Part shown: positions 29,136-37,532 of the stretch, piece after piece
How positions within the stretch are numbered: the stretch's first letter is position 1
Layout: every line of letters starts with the position of its first letter
NCBI GenBank assembly: GCA_019637995.1
Contig: JAHBUQ010000003.1
Location: 186,001-250,000, forward strand
Reading direction: 5' to 3'
Origin: Ignavibacteriota bacterium
GTDB lineage: Bacteria; Bacteroidota; Ignavibacteria; Kapaibacteriales; UBA2268
Length of the DNA stretch: 64,000 nucleotides
Position numbers and translations under genes: made by a program
Notes under the pieces: model-generated
Told to the model about the DNA's origin: nothing
Databases searched by the model: none
What the model saw: only the letters and a program-made list of their open reading frames with translations

Positions 29136-30033
29136 TTGATTTTGTTCCTGAATTCACAATAATTAATATATGCTAAGAATATTATGTTATAATATTATTG
29201 TATATATTTTATAATACTATAATATATTTTGTAGAACGCTAAAATTATTGTCACTACTCAGGTGAAGAATATATTAGTGTATCTCACAAATTAATTTATG
29301 AAATTTCATTTCTTCCAAGCACTATTTATAATCCGCGAAATCTTTTAATCAGAATAATCCGCGATTCAGACAATAATTGGGAAAAAGGTGGAGAAATTTT
29401 CTGATAGTGAAAAAAATTCGTTTGCACATTATTTAAAAATTACTTATTTTAGTAAAAAGATAATGGTAACTAAGAAAAAATATGATTTTGATAGGTAAAT
29501 ATCATAAAATTTATAGTAACATTGCCCTATCTCTTGGGGCAAATATATATCTTTTTGCCATTTTGTTATCTGCATATTTCAAACGCTTTATCTCTCCTTT
29601 ATTACTTCAGCAGAAAAAGAATTTTTGTTTAATAAATTTTGTCTCAACGAATTCTCAACGAATTCTCAACGAATTCTCAACGAATTCTCAACGAATTCTC
29701 AACGAATTCTCAACGAATTCTCAACGAATTCTCAACGAATTCTCAACGAATTCTCAACGAAAAGTATTTTCACAAAATTAAAATTTTTATTTTATTTGAG
29801 GAGCTTAAAATTCCCGGAATTACGATTTAGCGGCAGATAAGATTTACAAAATATAAATCATTTCTGTCGCAAAATTGGATGATGCTGGACTTAGGCATAA
29901 TTATTTATGAGTCTTTATTTGTTTTCACTTCAACGTCTTAAGTTATGATTTATATATATAAAAATAAGAAATTTAAAAATGTTGAGGTAGATGTAGTTTT
30001 TATAATTTTTAAAAAATATTTAAAGGATTCACA
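29136..30033. other. Gene-free region containing an 11-bp tandem array
   Basis: The region is AT-rich. Around 29320-29370 the string ATAATCCGCGA occurs twice about 30 bp apart. The only frames that open across the middle are produced by the 11-bp tandem repeat, which keeps all three frames free of stops, so I do not treat them as genes. A promoter for the Cys-rich protein gene at 30034 is expected near the end. Confidence 0.6.
29642..29760. repeat. 11-bp tandem repeat array, about 10.8 copies
   Basis: The unit TCTCAACGAAT is repeated perfectly. Because 11 is not a multiple of three, the same 11-residue pattern appears in every frame. Each unit contains a GAATTC hexamer except at the end. It resembles a minisatellite prone to slippage. 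Confidence 0.97.
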
Positions 30034-30792
30034 ATGTATAAATTAGAATTTATCAAATTAAAAAAAATATTATATAGTTTATTTTTCATAGTAATTGGAT
30101 TTGCTTCAACTATTAACTTAGTAAAATCTCAGGATATAAATTGTACTGAATGGGATGCGAACTGCGATGATCCAGGAGGTTGGCAGTCATCTTTTAAAGA
30201 TATAGAAGCTGATGGCTTTCCAGGATGCAGTCTGCGAGTAAATTATAAATGGAGGCAATGTATCGGACAAACGCCTCATACAACTCAATGGGTTATTGAA
30301 AGTGTTTTTATATTAAATGGGACAAGCTGTACAAATTTAATTTTATGGCTTACAAACAATGGTACTGGAATTACAAGTAATAATATCAGTGAATTAAAAA
30401 GGAGTATAATCAGACAGATAAGCCTTATTAATTTTATTGCCTGGTATGATAATGCTATACCCGCCATAAAAGCACAAGTGGAATGCGGAACCGGTTATCA
30501 TGTTAAAACAACATATTATCAAAAAGTATGTGCAAAAGTATGCTTTTCTTCATTTGATATCGGTGGTGAACTTATATATAGTCTTGTTGAAGTCCCATGT
30601 ATTGATTCACAAGGATGTTGCGGAATTACATATAAATATTGTATGTTGAATGGAGTGCCTCAGATAACTACAGAAGTTACCGGACATGAAATTAACTGTT
30701 ACGTTTCACCTTTTCCGGACCCAAGTGGTTGTCCTATAAATACTGTTGACCAGGAAATCATTGATTGTCATGATAATTGTGTATCAGAATAA
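30034..30792 (+). CDS. Cys-rich secreted protein of unknown function
   Basis: I do not recognise this 252-residue protein. The start is supported by an AAAGGA ribosome site 8 bases upstream. After a basic N-terminus there is a hydrophobic signal segment (residues ~12-30, ending NLVKSQ). The mature part has about 18 cysteines, in pairs such as CTEWDANC, CAKVC and CIDSQGCCG, which suggests disulfides and extracellular location. There is no T9SS sorting domain. It lies 15 bp upstream of a small T9SS cargo gene, so the two are probably co-transcribed and may act together. Confidence 0.75.
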   Translation: MYKLEFIKLKKILYSLFFIVIGFASTINLVKSQDINCTEWDANCDDPGGWQSSFKDIEADGFPGCSLRVNYKWRQCIGQTPHTTQWVIESVFILNGTSCTNLILWLTNNGTGITSNNISELKRSIIRQISLINFIAWYDNAIPAIKAQVECGTGYHVKTTYYQKVCAKVCFSSFDIGGELIYSLVEVPCIDSQGCCGITYKYCMLNGVPQITTEVTGHEINCYVSPFPDPSGCPINTVDQEIIDCHDNCVSE

Positions 30793-30807
30793 TACGGGAT
30801 TAATTAA

Positions 30808-31305
30808 ATGAAAAATATAATTATTTTTATCATATTTATATTCTGCTTTTGTAAATCTGTAATGAATAGTCAGGAATTAAGCGCTGTTCTTACAAATTCA
30901 AAAGGAGAAGTTTTCAAGACGTATAATTCAGGAAAAAACTGGACTCAAGTTTTACCTGATAATTTAACTGCTGTACTAACGCGATCTAACGGAGAGAAAA
31001 TTATTACTGAAAATACCGGTAAAAGTTGGAAACTTCTTAGGGAATCAACAACTGACATAGGTTATCCAATTTCTCTTTCTCCAAATCCAGCTTATGAAAA
31101 AATCACGATTGAACTACCGGCTATTTCTAAAAATTCTGAAATTATCATAGTCAGCCTACTTGGAAAGATAATGTGCAGATTGTCAACGAACAATTCTTCA
31201 ACAATGATGTTGGATGTTAAACATTACCCTGATGGTATTTATTTTGTTAAAATCATGCAGGACAATAATTTACTTGGTTTAAATAGATTTATTAAGTCAA
31301 GATAA
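30808..31305 (+). CDS. Small T9SS-secreted protein with two Asp-box-like repeats
   Basis: The 165-residue protein has a signal peptide (ending VMNSQ), two short repeats of the form AVLTNSKGE...NSGKNWTQ and AVLTRSNGE...NTGKSWK resembling single Asp-box hairpins, and a C-terminal type A T9SS sorting domain (SLSPNPAYEKITIELP ... PDGIYFVKI). Two hairpins are too few for a propeller, so the mature domain is unusually small. It follows the Cys-rich gene by 15 bp and is closed by a strong hairpin. Secretion through T9SS is inferred from the C-terminal domain; the function is unknown. Confidence 0.82.
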   Translation: MKNIIIFIIFIFCFCKSVMNSQELSAVLTNSKGEVFKTYNSGKNWTQVLPDNLTAVLTRSNGEKIITENTGKSWKLLRESTTDIGYPISLSPNPAYEKITIELPAISKNSEIIIVSLLGKIMCRLSTNNSSTMMLDVKHYPDGIYFVKIMQDNNLLGLNRFIKSR

Positions 31306-31313
31306 TTTTTTGG

Positions 31314-31343
31314 GAGTGGTTTAATCTTTGAATTAAACCACTC
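31314..31343. terminator. Strong hairpin terminator
   Basis: GAGTGGTTTAAT and ATTAAACCACTC form a perfect 12-bp stem with a 6-nt loop, followed by a T-rich run. It lies 8 bp after the small T9SS cargo gene and separates it from the next gene. Confidence 0.9.
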
Positions 31344-31371
31344 AATTATTTTTTAATTTAAAAGGTGTATT

Positions 31372-32880
31372 ATGAAATTTATCTTAACAGTGTTTATAAT
31401 TGTTATTTTGAACATATTCAAAATATTTTCTCAGGATATTATTTCCGAAAATAATTACGATGTTTCTTTTGAATTCCCGAATGCATTATCAAAAAATGTT
31501 TTTTTTTCGAGTTTTTCCTATTACCAATGTATCAAAACCAATGATAACGGGTTATTATTCGTATTTGATAATTATTTCAATTATATAAATAATAATACTT
31601 TATCTGAGCTAACATTTCCATCAATAGCAAAAATTGATAATGAGCTAAATTTTCAATGGTTGACAGAGTTAAGAGGTTCAAATAATATTGTAAATTATTC
31701 TTTAAATTCAAAAGATGAAAATATTGAATTATATGGAAGTATCTGTACAAGGGGAGGTGCTGAAAATGGATGGGACGGGTGCTATCCTGTAGTTTTAGAA
31801 CTTGACAAATTTGGCAATAAGAAATCGGAAAAATTTAATCTTAGCAGTTATAGTCTTAATCATTCAAGTACTAAATTTTGGATAATCGGAGATTATTTAA
31901 ATACAATATATAGTGACGGGGAAAGAATGCTTCATGATATAATCAATAAAGATACTTACGAGTTAACCAAAAGAGATACTATTTTTAGTGACCCAAAAAA
32001 TAATGAAAATAAGATAGATGTTTCTTATAATGTTAATGAATGGCAATTTATTGACGAAGAGAACATCATACTACATGGTAATACTATTAGATTTGAACAA
32101 GGAATTAAAATGCAAGGTTTTGCAATGATATACAACAAGTCTGAAAAATCATATAAATTTATAGAAAATGAGTTATTTGATTCCGAAGAATCTACATCAT
32201 TTGTGTTTGTTAATGAGACCAAAATAATATTATATAGTAGGTCATACATTATCATTTTAGACAGAGAAACATTATCAGAAATAAGTTCTGTTGCGACAGT
32301 AAATCTTGGCATTCCAAATTCACAGCATTCTGGATTAAGATCAATTGATATTACAGAGCAGAACGAATTAATACTAAGTATTACAAACTACAATGCCAAA
32401 GATATTTATTATTCAGTTATCAAGACTGATATTGATTTTAATGTTATCTGGCGGAATGACTTTATAAATGATTGTCACTTAAGTTCATTAACAAGAATAA
32501 GAGCCCTGCCAAATGGGATTATAGCATTTGCTACAGTATGTAATGATTCACTCAAATTAAAAATTATTAAGGATAACACAGTAGGGGTTTCAGAAGAAAT
32601 AAATCACAGCGGCAAATTATTGATTTCACCTAATCCCGCAAGTGATTTTATTACAATCAGTTTTAAAACTTCGGAAGTTTTGGAAACTTCCGAAGTTTCT
32701 TCTGTGCAAATATTCGATATGCTTGGTTTGGAGGTAGCACAGACGCCCTCGTCTGTGAATAATATGAAAAATACTCAGACGGGGGCGTCTGAGCTACTAA
32801 GAATTGATGTATCTCATCTGCAACCGGGCGTATATTTAATTCGCTTAGGCAACAGAATTGAAAAGTTTGTTAAGATGTAA
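31372..32880 (+). CDS. T9SS-secreted protein of unknown function with repeats inserted in its sorting domain
   Basis: This 502-residue protein has a signal peptide (ending IFSQ) and a long beta-rich region (residues ~25-400) with no motif I can name, although spaced aromatic/Asp patterns hint at a propeller. The C-terminal sorting domain starts LISPNPASDFITISF and ends PGVYLIRLGNRIEKFVKM. The coding sequence between its strands contains a 15-bp inverted repeat and a pair of head-to-head palindromes that add roughly 20-25 residues without breaking the frame. A ribosome site (AAAGGTG) lies 8 bases before the ATG. Confidence 0.85.
   Translation: MKFILTVFIIVILNIFKIFSQDIISENNYDVSFEFPNALSKNVFFSSFSYYQCIKTNDNGLLFVFDNYFNYINNNTLSELTFPSIAKIDNELNFQWLTELRGSNNIVNYSLNSKDENIELYGSICTRGGAENGWDGCYPVVLELDKFGNKKSEKFNLSSYSLNHSSTKFWIIGDYLNTIYSDGERMLHDIINKDTYELTKRDTIFSDPKNNENKIDVSYNVNEWQFIDEENIILHGNTIRFEQGIKMQGFAMIYNKSEKSYKFIENELFDSEESTSFVFVNETKIILYSRSYIIILDRETLSEISSVATVNLGIPNSQHSGLRSIDITEQNELILSITNYNAKDIYYSVIKTDIDFNVIWRNDFINDCHLSSLTRIRALPNGIIAFATVCNDSLKLKIIKDNTVGVSEEINHSGKLLISPNPASDFITISFKTSEVLETSEVSSVQIFDMLGLEVAQTPSSVNNMKNTQTGASELLRIDVSHLQPGVYLIRLGNRIEKFVKM
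32666..32793. repeat. Palindromic repeats inserted within a coding sequence
   Basis: AAACTTCGGAAGTTT and AAACTTCCGAAGTTT are perfect reverse complements 3 bp apart. About 40 bp later, GTAGCACAGACGCCCTCGTC and the reverse complement of GGGGGCGTCTGAGCTAC mark two copies of a second palindromic element in opposite orientation. Both insertions keep the reading frame of the T9SS cargo gene. Confidence 0.9.
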
Positions 32881-32933
32881 CATAGTTAAAAGTTAAATGT
32901 TATTGAGTTGAAAGTTAAATCCGTCTTCGCAAC

Positions 32934-33002
32934 AAAGGGCTTCAGCCCTTTGCGATGGTAGGTGAAGCCAAATAAAGTTGCGCCACACTTGTGAGGTGTG
33001 GC
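32934..33002. repeat. Two intergenic hairpin repeats
   Basis: AAAGGGC-TTCA-GCCCTTT and GCCACAC-N7-GTGTGGC are short, GC-richer hairpins between convergent genes. They look like dispersed palindromic repeats; they may also act as a bidirectional terminator, but no T-run follows. Confidence 0.7.
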
Positions 33003-33011
33003 ACATTCTTC

Positions 33012-34289
33012 TTACTTCTTCCTGAAATACAAAACCGTATATTTGGGATGGTTGGTTACAATTGTTAGGTTAGTTTCACTTAGGTTATACTGATATGCGG
33101 AGCTTAAAGCCGATGTGTATTGAAGTTCCAAATCATCTCCACAATAAGCTTCTGTAATCACCATATCCTTAAATGATAAGTTATTATCTGATATTGAGTA
33201 CATAAAACCGTAATTATTACAATTCAAGCGTCCGCTGCCGGTGTTTGAACCATCAAATTTCATAGTGTATTTGTTATTGTTTTTATATTCGGGTGTGAAG
33301 AATGCTTCCATTGCTCCAATAGAATATCCAAACCACTCCCAAGAAGTACTCTGCAATATGCTTTCAGATTCACCTAAATGAATTTCCTCTGTGTCGGCAA
33401 ATTCGATTGGTTCATTTCGCTTTTCAAGTTTGACGATATGTACCGGATAACCGATATCATCTGTGCCGATATATGGAATATAATATTTGGAATAAACCGT
33501 AATTTTGCCATCTTTCAGCTCAATAGCCGGAATTAGTATGTAATTGCTACCGCTTGAGCTTGAGCCGTAATGTGCGATAATCACCATATCTTTGCTGTAG
33601 TCAATATCACCGATAGTAACAGGTATTTCATTACCGTTTCCGTCATAATTGTATGAACGCACTTTCGATAAAAATTCTGATTCATCTGCTTTACTTTTCA
33701 GAACTGTAAAAATTTTGTTTTCGGAAACAATTCCATGTGATTTATTGAAAATCGTTGTAAATGGTAGTAATTGGCTATCATCTTCTACTTCTTTCACAAT
33801 TTTTGTTTCTGCAAATTCGACTGCACCCTCAGTTCTTTTAACAGCTACAATATGTATAGGGTAGCCAATGGACAAATCGCCAACTTCAGGATGAAATTCC
33901 CTTGATTCAACAAATAATTTATCCTGATTATTAACTATTCTTGTTATCTCAAAAGTAATACTGCTACTTGGCTTAGCACCTCTTGACATACATATCAACA
34001 TGTCTTTTGAAAAATCAATTTGATTTACTCTAAATTTCAAATCTGAAAATTTTTCGTAATTAGCCATATCTTCAATAAAACTATTCATAAAAGTATTAAA
34101 TTCTGATTTTGACCTAAATACAAAATTTACAGGTTCTTCAAACCGAAAACTATGGTTACCTTTGAACAATGTTTCAAAAGTAGTTTCCTGTGTCATTTTA
34201 AGATTATCATCTAATCCCACAGGGTCTTTGCATGCTCCTAAAAAAAGTAAGGTAAGCATTGCAACAGTCAAAAATATTTTCTTTTTCAT
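33012..34289 (-). CDS. Lipoprotein with two PrcB-like domains and a C-terminal META/HslJ-like domain
   Basis: The 425-residue protein starts with a lipobox (LLFLGACKD, Cys at about residue 20). Residues ~50-165 and ~190-305 are two copies of one domain; each has IDFSKDMLI or IDYSKDMVI, then a small Ser-rich loop, then YPIHIVAVKR or YPVHIVKLEK. This pattern resembles the PrcB C-terminal family. Residues ~315-425 resemble META/HslJ (SWEWFGY..., KFDGSNTGSGRLNCNNYG, late Cys). It would sit in the envelope. Domain names are from pattern only and function is unknown. It appears monocistronic. Confidence 0.65.
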   Translation of the reverse strand: MKKKIFLTVAMLTLLFLGACKDPVGLDDNLKMTQETTFETLFKGNHSFRFEEPVNFVFRSKSEFNTFMNSFIEDMANYEKFSDLKFRVNQIDFSKDMLICMSRGAKPSSSITFEITRIVNNQDKLFVESREFHPEVGDLSIGYPIHIVAVKRTEGAVEFAETKIVKEVEDDSQLLPFTTIFNKSHGIVSENKIFTVLKSKADESEFLSKVRSYNYDGNGNEIPVTIGDIDYSKDMVIIAHYGSSSSGSNYILIPAIELKDGKITVYSKYYIPYIGTDDIGYPVHIVKLEKRNEPIEFADTEEIHLGESESILQSTSWEWFGYSIGAMEAFFTPEYKNNNKYTMKFDGSNTGSGRLNCNNYGFMYSISDNNLSFKDMVITEAYCGDDLELQYTSALSSAYQYNLSETNLTIVTNHPKYTVLYFRKK

Positions 34290-34337
34290 TTTAATAATCT
34301 CCTGAATTATTTTTAAAATTTATTTTCTCGAAATTTA

Positions 34338-34452
34338 GTTACGAAGTAGCGTACCATTAATAGCAATAACAATTACTAAATTGTTTTAGCAGCGTAGCTG
34401 CATACCATTAATAGCATAATAAAACACGAATTCGGCGTAGCTACATAGTAGC
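34338..34452. repeat. REP-like palindromes on the 3' side of the transposase gene
   Basis: Three palindromes, GTTACGAAGTAGC, GCAGCGTAGCTGC and GCTACATAGTAGC, are separated by CCATTAATAGCA-type sequence. A block of about 55 bp here closely matches the block at 35355-35408 on the other side of the transposase, so the gene is flanked by direct repeats. Confidence 0.85.
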
Positions 34453-34465
34453 GATCCCAAAAACA

Positions 34466-34927
34466 TCAATCAAAAAAATCAAATAAATATTCTTCCTTGT
34501 AAACAATACTAAACTTCTCCAAAAACTCGACATATTCTTCTTTAAACGTCTTCTTCTTGTGATGCAGTTCCTGATTCAAAATGTACTTAACAACTGCATC
34601 AATCTGACTTATTGAGTATGAAAACGCACCATAGCCTACTTGCCATGAAAATTTTCCTCGCACCCATTTCATATCATTGATATGTTTAGATGACCCTGCC
34701 TTAATATCACGCATCAAATCAGATAATTTAATATCAGGGTTTAGGGATAATAATATATGAACATGATCTGGCATACAATAAATTGCTAATAATTTTTGAT
34801 TTCTGTTTGACACAATACCTGTAATATATTTTTCCAATTCATTCCTAAAATTTTTTGTTATCAAGTTGTCTCTGCTACTAACGGAGAAGACAACCTGAAT
34901 GTAAATTTGTGTGTATGTATTAGCCAT
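34466..34927 (-). CDS. IS200-like Y1 transposase (RAYT-like), HUH nuclease
   Basis: This 153-residue protein has the HUH motif in CMPDHVHILL and the catalytic Tyr in VVKYILNQELHH, as in IS200/IS605 TnpA and REP-associated tyrosine transposases. No accessory tnpB is present. It is intact and surrounded on both sides by palindromes of the GCTACTACGTAGC type, which such enzymes recognise and cleave as single-stranded hairpins. The nearby array gives it a REP-associated setting; whether it is an autonomous IS or a domesticated RAYT cannot be decided here. Confidence 0.92.
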   Translation of the reverse strand: MANTYTQIYIQVVFSVSSRDNLITKNFRNELEKYITGIVSNRNQKLLAIYCMPDHVHILLSLNPDIKLSDLMRDIKAGSSKHINDMKWVRGKFSWQVGYGAFSYSISQIDAVVKYILNQELHHKKKTFKEEYVEFLEKFSIVYKEEYLFDFFD

Positions 34928-34955
34928 AATTTTATTCCATTTTTAAAAAAAGGTC

Positions 34956-35335
34956 GCTACTACGTAGCTAAATAAAGACAATGTTTGAATTTTACATTCT
35001 ATTAATTGGTCGCTACTACGTAGCTTTAGATAATTTAATGCAATCTTCTATTAATAGTTCGCAACTACGTTGCTTTTCCTTTGAATCATGTCGTATGTTA
35101 TTAATAGTTCACAACTACGTTGCTTTATTCTTTGAATCACATCGTATGCTATTAATGGTTCACAACTACGTTGCTTTTTCCCTTGAATAACATCGTATGC
35201 TATTAATAGTTCGCAACTACGTTGCTTTTTTCTTTGAATCACAACGTATGCTATTAATAGTTCGCAACTACGTTGCTTTTTTCTTTGAATCACAACGTAT
35301 GCTATTAATAGTTCGCAACTACGTTGCTTTAACAT
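34956..35335. repeat. REP-like palindrome array: two single copies and six ~51-bp tandem units
   Basis: Two GCTACTACGTAGC palindromes lie just upstream of the transposase start. Then six units of 50-51 bp begin at 35051, 35101, 35152, 35203, 35254 and 35305; each holds TTAATAGTTCGCAACTACG, the palindrome GCAACTACGTTGC, and a TTTGAATCAC-rich linker. The reverse strand stays open across the array, but I regard that frame as an artefact. Confidence 0.93.
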
Positions 35336-35341
35336 TCTTAA

Positions 35342-35413
35342 TAGCAGCGTAGCTGCGTACCATTAATAGCAATAAAATTTACCAAATTGTTTTAGCTACG
35401 TAGTAGCGTACCA
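35342..35413. repeat. Distal flank of the REP-like array, direct repeat of the opposite flank
   Basis: It contains GCAGCGTAGCTGC and GCTACGTAGTAGC palindromes joined by CCATTAATAGCAATAAAAT and a CAAATTGTTTTAGC string, the same order as at 34347-34401. The pair marks the outer limits of the transposase-repeat unit (about 34338-35413). Confidence 0.8.
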
Positions 35414-35444
35414 AAAACTCCTATTCATAGAACAATACAATCTA

Positions 35445-36629
35445 TTAAAATCTATAACTTATGCCATAATTAAATCCGAATTTAGGTGAATTAAATATTG
35501 TGCCTTTGTAACTGTAAGTCATATTGCTGAGCTCACTGCTAATATTTAACATAAAATTATCACTAATCCGATAGCCCGCTCCTACCATCAGGCAGGAGAC
35601 AGCACCAACCTCATTGCCACCGACAGAAACCTGTGCAAATGGTATGACCGGACTATCGGTATCATAATGATAAGCAAGATTTACTGATAAAGTCGTAAAG
35701 TTAGGTTGCTGCTCAATTATTGTATATTGATTTAATTCATCAAAGAAATCAAATTTCTGAAAAAATGTCTCTCGTCTTAAATCAGCACCTAAAGAAATTC
35801 CACTTTCGAAGTTGTATTTAATATCAATTGTCATATTGTGAAAATCAGCAAATTTTGAAGGTGTGATTGTAGCTGCCGGAATATTCCAGTATTGCGAATT
35901 TCTAATCTCAATACTAAGAGGCAAACCACTAATAATATCATCTGAGATTTGATTATATACGTTTTGTTCAATATGAACAAAATTATTTAAATGATTTGTT
36001 CTTTCAGATATATTAATATTCACTGCTTCATCTAACAAATACTGACTCTTAGAAATATTAATATAACTATTATCATTTTTTTCAAAATTGTGTGTAATAG
36101 AATTTTCTTTTCTCGTTTTCTCCTCCCTTGCTGTTGAAATCATACTAATTGATTTTGTGTCATTTGAATTTAAGTTTAATTTCTCAATTGTTGAATTTTC
36201 AGACTTATTTTTGACTGAATCAGGCATAACCCAAGATTCAACATTTGAACTGATAAGGGGTACTTTATTCATATCTGATTCTTTTTGAAATTTATATCCG
36301 GAAATATCAGAAATTCCAAATATCAATAATGCTGTTAAAATCGAAGCTGCAATTGGCATAAAAACAGGTGAAGATTTGATTGTTTGAAGTAGCCCAATAA
36401 AACCGCCGTTAAAACTTGTAATAACAACAGCTCCAAAAATCTTATCAGTGCTTGACTGGGGAATATAATAACCTTTTGAAATTGCAGAACTGGAGCGGTT
36501 AAGTGATAAAAGCTGCCTGAAGTCTTGTCTTAGTTCATCATTAGATGCAATTTCAAAAAATAAATCTTTTTCCTGTAATTCGGCAAGATTACCATCCAAT
36601 AATTCATTTATTAATTCAAACTTTTCCAT
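35445..36629 (-). CDS. Putative anti-sigma factor with a C-terminal outer-membrane-barrel-like domain
   Basis: The gene is 8 bp downstream of an ECF sigma factor. The 394-residue product begins with a short cytoplasmic part (MEKFELINELLDGNL...) typical of anti-sigma proteins, lacks a zinc HxxxCxxC motif, and has one membrane helix near residues 88-112. A long low-complexity Ser/Asn/Lys linker follows. Residues ~250-394 look like alternating beta strands and end in GYRISDNFMLNI...FGFNYGISYRF, with a terminal Phe as in outer-membrane barrels. One chain spanning both membranes, or a periplasmic barrel-like domain, are both possible. The anti-sigma role is inferred from context. Confidence 0.65.
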   Translation of the reverse strand: MEKFELINELLDGNLAELQEKDLFFEIASNDELRQDFRQLLSLNRSSSAISKGYYIPQSSTDKIFGAVVITSFNGGFIGLLQTIKSSPVFMPIAASILTALLIFGISDISGYKFQKESDMNKVPLISSNVESWVMPDSVKNKSENSTIEKLNLNSNDTKSISMISTAREEKTRKENSITHNFEKNDNSYINISKSQYLLDEAVNINISERTNHLNNFVHIEQNVYNQISDDIISGLPLSIEIRNSQYWNIPAATITPSKFADFHNMTIDIKYNFESGISLGADLRRETFFQKFDFFDELNQYTIIEQQPNFTTLSVNLAYHYDTDSPVIPFAQVSVGGNEVGAVSCLMVGAGYRISDNFMLNISSELSNMTYSYKGTIFNSPKFGFNYGISYRF

Positions 36630-36637
36630 TTTTTTGC

Positions 36638-37189
36638 CTATTTAGATAAATCTTTCAAATATGGTTGCAGAATTTCAATAATTTTTCGTTTCGCTCTTAG
36701 TGTTCGTACTTTAGCGTTGTCTGCAGTAATACCAAGTTTTTCACCAATCTCGTTATATGATAGTCCTTCAAATTCACGCATCATGAAGCATTCCTTGTAA
36801 AGAGGTTCAAGTAAGTCCATAGATGATAAAATCAGTTCAATCATCTCATTTTTACCAATTTTATCATCATTTTCGCACAACATAGATTCATCAATTTCAA
36901 TATTTCTTTTTTTTGTTCTTATATAATTCAGACACAAATTTTTCGACAAAGTAAGCAAGTATGCCTGAATATTCTGAATTTCCTTTTTTTGCGCGACATC
37001 AAAGAACTTAATGAATGTATCCTGAAAAATATCTTCAGCTGCATCGGCATCCTTTATGTAAGTTCCAATAAACCCATGAATCAAGCGACTATACCGCAAA
37101 TAAATTTCTTTAAATGCTTCATCGCGGCTTTTTCGTTTGCCTTTCATCAATTCAATAAGTTCAATGTCGCTGTAATTTTTCAAATTCAT
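36638..37189 (-). CDS. ECF-type RNA polymerase sigma factor
   Basis: The 183-residue protein has sigma-70 region 2 (about residues 25-92, with DAEDIFQDTFIKFF) and region 4 (about 125-178, with FEGLSYNEIGEKLGI and an HTH). Length and the absence of regions 1 and 3 place it in the extracytoplasmic-function class. It heads a two-gene unit with the anti-sigma gene. Target promoters are unknown, although envelope functions are likely given the partner's predicted membrane topology. Confidence 0.93.
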   Translation of the reverse strand: MNLKNYSDIELIELMKGKRKSRDEAFKEIYLRYSRLIHGFIGTYIKDADAAEDIFQDTFIKFFDVAQKKEIQNIQAYLLTLSKNLCLNYIRTKKRNIEIDESMLCENDDKIGKNEMIELILSSMDLLEPLYKECFMMREFEGLSYNEIGEKLGITADNAKVRTLRAKRKIIEILQPYLKDLSK

Positions 37190-37532
37190 AAAATTATTTT
37201 GTTTACTTTCTACTATATAGACACATTAACTTGAAAAAAGGAACAAATATTTTTTTAATAAACATAATTTCCTGAAATACTGTTTTAAAAAGTGAGATGT
37301 CTTACCTAATAAAATTTACTATATTGCAATTAGTTGCAAATATTTTTATTTATTAAATTAATTACAAAGTCGCATAATAATAATTGTTTCATATTTTTAA
37401 TTGCTTATTCATGGAACTAAAATAATCAAAATTAAATATATAAAACAAATCCCGACTAATAATGGTAGCCGGGATATCTGTTTCATTTAACACCAAATTC
37501 TATCTTAACATTATTAATATTAAATTTTCAAA
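37190..37532. other. Gene-free spacer upstream of the ECF sigma factor
   Basis: AT-rich sequence of about 340 bp with no coding frame. It must hold the promoter of the sigma/anti-sigma pair and it contains the ugd terminator at its distal end. I saw no clear repeat or operator in the rest. Confidence 0.6.
37449..37475 (-). terminator. Rho-independent terminator of ugd
   Basis: On the minus strand ATCCCGGCT and AGTCGGGAT pair across a 9-nt loop (one wobble) and are followed by TTGTTTT. It lies about 60 bp after the ugd stop. Confidence 0.8.

Noticed and set aside
29482..29840. Overlapping plus-strand frames with repeated NSQRILNEFST-type peptides
   Set aside because: The frames exist only because the 11-bp repeat lacks stops in every frame; no ribosome site or homology supports them.
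35051..35335. Minus-strand frame across the REP-like array with repeated QRSCELLIAYDVIQ-type peptides
   Set aside because: It is a translation of the 51-bp palindromic repeats and starts and ends within them.
34956..35335. CRISPR-like repeats near the transposase
   Set aside because: The linkers between palindromes are repeated too, so there are no unique spacers; the REP-like explanation fits better.
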